Below, piece by piece: positions 7,199 through 10,310 of a DNA stretch of 10,310 bases. The DNA lies in assembly GCA_964369265.1 (NCBI GenBank), contig CAYJEV010000065.1:1-10310 (forward strand), given 5' to 3'. The translations under genes and the position numbers were made by a program. The notes beneath the pieces were generated by a model that saw only the letters and a list, made by a program, of their open reading frames with translations, did no database searches and was not told the DNA's origin. Each line of letters begins with the position of its first letter. The stretch's first letter is position 1. Source of the stretch: DAMCAP01 sp964369265. GTDB lineage: Bacteria; Bacillota; Clostridia; Oscillospirales; Ruminococcaceae.

Positions 7199-7467
7199 GT
7201 TTTGCACAAAACTTTAGGTTTTCCGTCAGGTAGAGTAAAAGTTTTGCTCAATTTTTTCAAAAAATTGCGGTTTTGAAAGGCAGAGCCTTCATCGCCTTTC
7301 GCAAAAGGCGAAACACTTATATCATCAGAGAGATTTTAAAATAATGAAGGATAAGTTTGAAAATAAATTTCAAACTTAAATATTAAAAAGCTGTTTTTCT
7401 CGTCTGCCAAAAGCAGACAAACGAAAAACATGGCACATTTATGACCATTTTTATGGTTGTTTGTGCC
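7199..7467 (+). repeat. Run of consecutive palindromes in the gene-free region before polA
   Basis: At least seven hairpins follow one another. GTTTT/AAAAC is at 7199-7212. CAATTTTTT/AAAAAATTG is at 7249-7267. AAGGC/GCCTT is at 7277-7289. CGCCTTT/AAAGGCG with loop CGCA is at 7293-7310. An 11-bp perfect stem sits at 7352-7362 with 7368-7378. An eight-plus-six-bp stem (GTTTTTC outer, GTCTGC/GCAGAC inner) spans 7392-7430. GGCACA/TGTGCC with inner ACCAT/ATGGT spans 7432-7467. No open frame with a ribosome site is present. The block may be the 5' part of a large RNA, or a mosaic of dispersed extragenic palindromes of the kind found between genes in many gut Clostridia. The AAAGTTTTG, GGCAGAGCC and CGCCTTTCGC pieces look familiar to me from such repeats, which I cannot confirm here. 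Confidence 0.55.
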
Positions 7468-7469
7468 TT

Positions 7470-7742
7470 AGGGTGCCCGATATAATCCGAATCAGTTTAT
7501 AAAGCAGATATTAGCCTCTATAAGTTCGTTAAAGCCTTTTGTAATGCGACAGCATTACTGCAAGTCTTTGCCTTCTTATAAAACCTACTATCTGATTTAT
7601 AAATCTTCGACCCAGAATAAGCAGATTTTGCTTTTAAGCAAGGCAGACGAAGATAGAATACTTTCGTATTCTGATGAGGATAACGCAGATTAAGAGCGAA
7701 ATATGTTTATTCTGGGCTGGTTCAGATTATATCGGTCACCCT
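7470..7742 (+). ncRNA. Candidate structured RNA: three-way junction with possible pseudoknot, upstream of polA
   Basis: P1 pairs 7470-7495 with 7717-7742: 24 of 26 positions pair, including one G-U, with mismatches at 7476/7736 and 7488/7724. P2 pairs 7496-7510 with 7589-7603, 14 of 15, beginning on the base after P1. P3 pairs 7611-7620 with 7707-7716 (CCCAGAATAA/TTATTCTGGG), 10 of 10, ending on the base before the P1 right arm. The only unpaired junction bases are 7604-7610 (TCTTCGA). P2 contains TATAAG/CTTATA (7519-7524, 7575-7580) and the perfect hairpin GTAATGC-GACA-GCATTAC (7541-7558). P3 contains TTGCT/AGCAA (7628-7641) and AGAATAC-TTTC-GTATTCT (7655-7672). Linker 7604-7609 (TCTTCG) is complementary to 7648-7653 (CGAAGA) within P3, forming a potential pseudoknot. 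The strand follows the promoter at 7138 and polA. I do not recognise a known RNA class. A MITE with 26-bp inverted ends is the main alternative; no clear target duplication is visible. Confidence 0.5.
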
Positions 7743-7747
7743 CAATA

Positions 7748-7754
7748 GAAAGGA
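7748..7754 (+). promoter_or_regulatory. polA ribosome site that decides the start
   Basis: GAAAGGA ends directly before an ATG at 7755, so that ATG cannot be the start. The in-frame ATG at 7767, 12 bases downstream, opens the usual Pol I N-terminus (MKLLVID). The spacing is longer than usual, so translation may be modest. The long P1 stem ends only five bases before this site, close enough to affect ribosome access. Confidence 0.6.
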
Positions 7755-7766
7755 ATGGTAATAAAT

Positions 7767-10283
7767 ATGAAGCTACTAGTAATAGATTCAAACAGCTTAC
7801 TTAATAGGGCTTATTATGGGGTTAGGTATCTAAGCGCAAGCGATGGAACTCCTACTAATGGAATATATGGTTTTCTTAATATGTTAATGAAGATGATAGC
7901 TGAAGAGAAGCCTGATAATATCATCTTTGCTTTTGATAGAAAAGAGCCGACTTTCAGACATGAAATGTTTGAGGGATATAAGGCGACAAGGTCTGGAATG
8001 CCTGATGAGCTGGCTGTGCAGTTCCCTCTAATGAAAGAGATAATAAAAGCGCTTGGCTATCCTATTGTGGAGATAGCTGGCTTTGAGGCTGATGATATTA
8101 TTGGAACAATCGCAACCAATAACGCCTTGAGCGGAGGCAAAAGCGTTATAGCAACTGGCGATAGAGATTCATTCCAGCTAGTTAGAGATGGCGTTACTAT
8201 TCGCCTTGCAACAACAAAGGCTGATGTGTTTGTTGATTCAGCTTATATTGAAAGCACCTATGGTGTGACAGCAAAAGAGCTTATTGATGTTAAAGGGCTT
8301 ATGGGCGATAGTTCAGACAACATTCCTGGTGTTGCTGGCATTGGCGAAAAAACAGCGCTTAGTCTAATAGGCGAATTTAAAAGCATTGAGGGAGTGTATG
8401 AAAATATTGAATCACCTTCAATAAAAAAAGGCGCTAGACAAAAGCTTATTGATGGCAAAGAGCAAGCTTTTTTAAGCAGAGATCTTGCAAGGATAGACAT
8501 AAATGTAAATATAGAAATAGATTTAGAAAGAAAACCAGTTAATGGAGAGCTTGTAAGAGAGCTTTTAACGAAGCTTGAGCTTAAAAAGATACTAGAAAAG
8601 CTTGATTTAGGGGAAGTAAGCCCTAAAAAAGAGGAGTTTGTTTCTGTTAGCTTCAAAGAAATAGAGGACTACAAACTATTATTTAATGCGTCTTCTATTT
8701 ATGCGTACACAAGCTTTGATGGCAGAGAGCTTGCTGAAATGAGCTTGTATGCAGAGATTGATGGAGAGCATTTAATTTATAACTGCAGTAATGTAAAGGA
8801 AGCTTTTAGTTGCTTTGGCGATTTTAAAGGAGAGCTTACAACAAATAATCTTAAAGAAATGCATTTCTATGCAATAAAGTATGGATATAAAATGCCTGAA
8901 AAGCTTTATGACATTGAGATAGCGGGCTATGTTATATCTCCTGTTGCTTCTGATTACACAGCCGAAAAATTAGCATCTGACTACAACCTAAATCCAGAAC
9001 TACCAAAAGCATTTTTAATGCGAGATATAAAGCTTAAACAGCAAGAGGAAATCGCTAAAACAGAACAAGAATTTTTATTAAATAGCATAGAAATACCTTT
9101 AGCCGAGGTGTTAGCTTCAATGGAGTACCATGGAATAGCCCTTAACACAGAGGGTCTAAAGCAGTATGGCGATAAGCTTTCTGAAATGATTGAGAATACA
9201 GCAAAAGAAATTTATACATTAGCTGGTGAGGAATTTAACATAAACAGCCCAAAACAGCTTGGTGTTATTTTGTTTGAGAAAATAGGCCTACCAACAGGAA
9301 AGAAAACCAAAAGCGGATATTCAACAAATGCAGATGTTCTTGATAACCTAAAGAAAAAGCACCCTATCATTAACTATATACTCGAATATCGCCAGCTAAG
9401 CAAGCTTAACTCGACCTATGTCACAGGGCTATTAAATGTTGTTGATGCTGATGGAAGAATACACACTTACTTTAGGCAAAAAGAAACTCGCACAGGCAGA
9501 ATAAGCTCTATTGAGCCAAACATGCAGAACATCCCTGTTAGAACAGAGCTTGGCAGAGAGCTTAGGAAGTTCTTTATTGCAGAAAAAGGCTGTTCATTAG
9601 TCGATGCAGACTATTCTCAAATTGAGCTTAGAGTTCTTGCAAGCATTGCCGAGGATAAGAGAATGATTGAAGCTTTTAAAAATGGCGACGATATTCACAC
9701 AATAACTGCTTCTGAGGTTTTTGATGTGCCTGTTGAGTCTGTTAGTTCAATCATGCGTTCTAGGGCAAAGGCTGTAAACTTTGGAATAGTGTATGGCATT
9801 GGTGCGTTTTCTTTATCGCAGGACATTGGCGTTACTGTTGCAGAGGCTGATAGCTATATCAAAAACTATCTTGACACATATAAAGGCGTTAGGCAGTATA
9901 TGGAGGACATCAAGGAAACTGGCGAAAAAGAGGGTTATGTCAAGACGATGTATGGCAGACGTCGCTTTGTTCCTGAGCTTCAGTCCACAAACAAAATGAC
10001 AAAAGCTGCTGGGGTTAGGATAGCGCTTAACACGCCAATTCAAGGAACTGCTGCGGACATTATAAAGCTTGCGATGATAAAGGTTTATAACAGTCTAAAA
10101 GAAGAGGGATTGTCATCAAAGCTCATATTGCAGGTACACGATGAACTGATAGTTGAGGCAGTTGAAGGAGAAATTGAGGCTGTTAAGGCTATCTTAGAGC
10201 GAGATATGCAAGGGGTTGCTAATATGGCTGTGGAATTATTGGCAGAAGCGCATAATGGGGCGAATTGGCTGGAAGCGAAGTAG
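7767..10283 (+). CDS. polA: DNA polymerase I
   Basis: From the ATG at 7767 it has 838 residues. It fills gaps and removes RNA primers in repair and lagging-strand synthesis. The 5' nuclease domain (1-285) keeps the acidic metal ligands: VIDSN (5-9), AFDRKEPTFRH (55-65), FEADD (106-110), TGDRDSF (130-136) and MGDSSDNIPG (179-188), followed by the helix-hairpin-helix VAGIGEKTA (189-197). The middle domain (about 300-470) has the 3'-5' exonuclease fold, but its first Asp/Glu pair reads TSF near 315-317 and the NLKxD aspartate is missing (NLKEM, 361-365), so proofreading should be absent, as in Bacillus and Thermus Pol I. The polymerase domain is complete: motif A DYSQIELR with D615 and E620, O-helix R664/K668/F672/Y676, and motif C QVHDE with D792 and E793. 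Phe672 predicts ordinary discrimination against dideoxynucleotides. It is probably transcribed from 7138 through the structured region. Confidence 0.97.
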   Translation: MKLLVIDSNSLLNRAYYGVRYLSASDGTPTNGIYGFLNMLMKMIAEEKPDNIIFAFDRKEPTFRHEMFEGYKATRSGMPDELAVQFPLMKEIIKALGYPIVEIAGFEADDIIGTIATNNALSGGKSVIATGDRDSFQLVRDGVTIRLATTKADVFVDSAYIESTYGVTAKELIDVKGLMGDSSDNIPGVAGIGEKTALSLIGEFKSIEGVYENIESPSIKKGARQKLIDGKEQAFLSRDLARIDINVNIEIDLERKPVNGELVRELLTKLELKKILEKLDLGEVSPKKEEFVSVSFKEIEDYKLLFNASSIYAYTSFDGRELAEMSLYAEIDGEHLIYNCSNVKEAFSCFGDFKGELTTNNLKEMHFYAIKYGYKMPEKLYDIEIAGYVISPVASDYTAEKLASDYNLNPELPKAFLMRDIKLKQQEEIAKTEQEFLLNSIEIPLAEVLASMEYHGIALNTEGLKQYGDKLSEMIENTAKEIYTLAGEEFNINSPKQLGVILFEKIGLPTGKKTKSGYSTNADVLDNLKKKHPIINYILEYRQLSKLNSTYVTGLLNVVDADGRIHTYFRQKETRTGRISSIEPNMQNIPVRTELGRELRKFFIAEKGCSLVDADYSQIELRVLASIAEDKRMIEAFKNGDDIHTITASEVFDVPVESVSSIMRSRAKAVNFGIVYGIGAFSLSQDIGVTVAEADSYIKNYLDTYKGVRQYMEDIKETGEKEGYVKTMYGRRRFVPELQSTNKMTKAAGVRIALNTPIQGTAADIIKLAMIKVYNSLKEEGLSSKLILQVHDELIVEAVEGEIEAVKAILERDMQGVANMAVELLAEAHNGANWLEAK

Positions 10284-10310
10284 TGAAGCTCTCTCCTGAC
10301 TACTGGCTAA
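10283..10310 (+). CDS. Possible start of a downstream gene, cut by the window edge
   Basis: A GTG at 10283-10285 overlaps the polA TAG by one base (TAGTG) and opens a frame reading MKLSPDYWL to the window end. GGAAG at 10271-10275 could act as its ribosome site. One-base overlaps are used twice elsewhere in this window, which lends slight support. Nine residues are too few to identify a product. In many Clostridia coaE follows polA, but this N-terminus does not look like the P-loop start of CoaE. Confidence 0.3.

Noticed and set aside
7085..7754. Retron, group II intron, tmRNA, RNase P RNA or 6S RNA in the gene-free region
   Set aside because: There is no reverse transcriptase gene, no intron domain V motif, no tmRNA-like tag frame or tRNA-like ends, and no RNase P core motifs. 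The three-way layout does not match a 6S hairpin. The CRISPR option fails because the repeats are neither direct nor evenly spaced.
8258..8656. Minus-strand frame of 132 residues inside polA
   Set aside because: It lies fully opposite conserved Pol I codons, is Ser/Leu-rich as expected from an antisense shadow, and has no independent support.
8680..9170. Loss of the 3'-5' exonuclease residues in Pol I as a novelty
   Set aside because: Inactive exonuclease domains are well known in Pol I of Bacillus, Thermus and related groups, so this is ordinary here.
10284..10310. Terminator after polA
   Set aside because: Only a short possible pairing (GTAG/CTAC region) is visible, with no T tract before the window ends.

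Overview
The window looks like a chromosomal segment of an AT-rich Gram-positive bacterium, most likely an uncultivated, perhaps gut-associated, member of the class Clostridia. The evidence is the combination of a NusG_II/Gx-transporter gene pair, a DHHW-type partner protein, a YfhO/GtrB pair, a Pol I whose 3'-5' exonuclease residues are lost, strong AAGGAG-like ribosome sites, and TTGNNN-N17-TATAAT promoters. The assignment is inference; there is no rRNA or tRNA here to anchor it.

All recognisable genes are on the + strand, in three apparent transcription units. Unit 1 (promoter 119-147, terminator 3421-3451) holds a NusG_II-domain protein, a Gx-family membrane protein, an MBOAT-fold membrane protein and a DHHW/AlgX-like extracytoplasmic protein. 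The first two genes, and the last two, each overlap by one base (TAATG). The MBOAT and DHHW proteins look like a classic acyl-transfer pair for cell-surface polymers, but both have lost their catalytic residues: the MBOAT has no histidine after residue 171, and the DHHW motif reads DKGL. This double pseudoenzyme pair is one of the two main findings.

Unit 2 (extended -10 at 3495-3503, terminator 7091-7129) encodes a YfhO-family GT-C-like membrane protein and a GtrB/CsbB-like GT2 enzyme. By analogy with CsbB-YfhO of Bacillus and Staphylococcus, the GT2 would load a sugar on undecaprenyl phosphate and YfhO would use it outside the cell, for example on lipoteichoic acid or another envelope polymer.

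Unit 3 starts with a good promoter at 7138-7166, followed by about 590 bases without a protein gene and then polA. The gene-free stretch is a dense run of hairpins (7199-7467) followed by a compact domain at 7470-7742. In that domain a 26-position long-range stem closes a nearly seamless three-way junction, and the only single-stranded junction linker is complementary to a segment inside one arm, which would form a pseudoknot. It may be a long structured leader of polA, a free-standing noncoding RNA, or a MITE-like palindromic element. It is the other main finding. A possible GTG-start gene begins at the polA stop codon and leaves the window.

The first 60 bases carry a 10-bp-periodic CACAAC repeat of unknown meaning.
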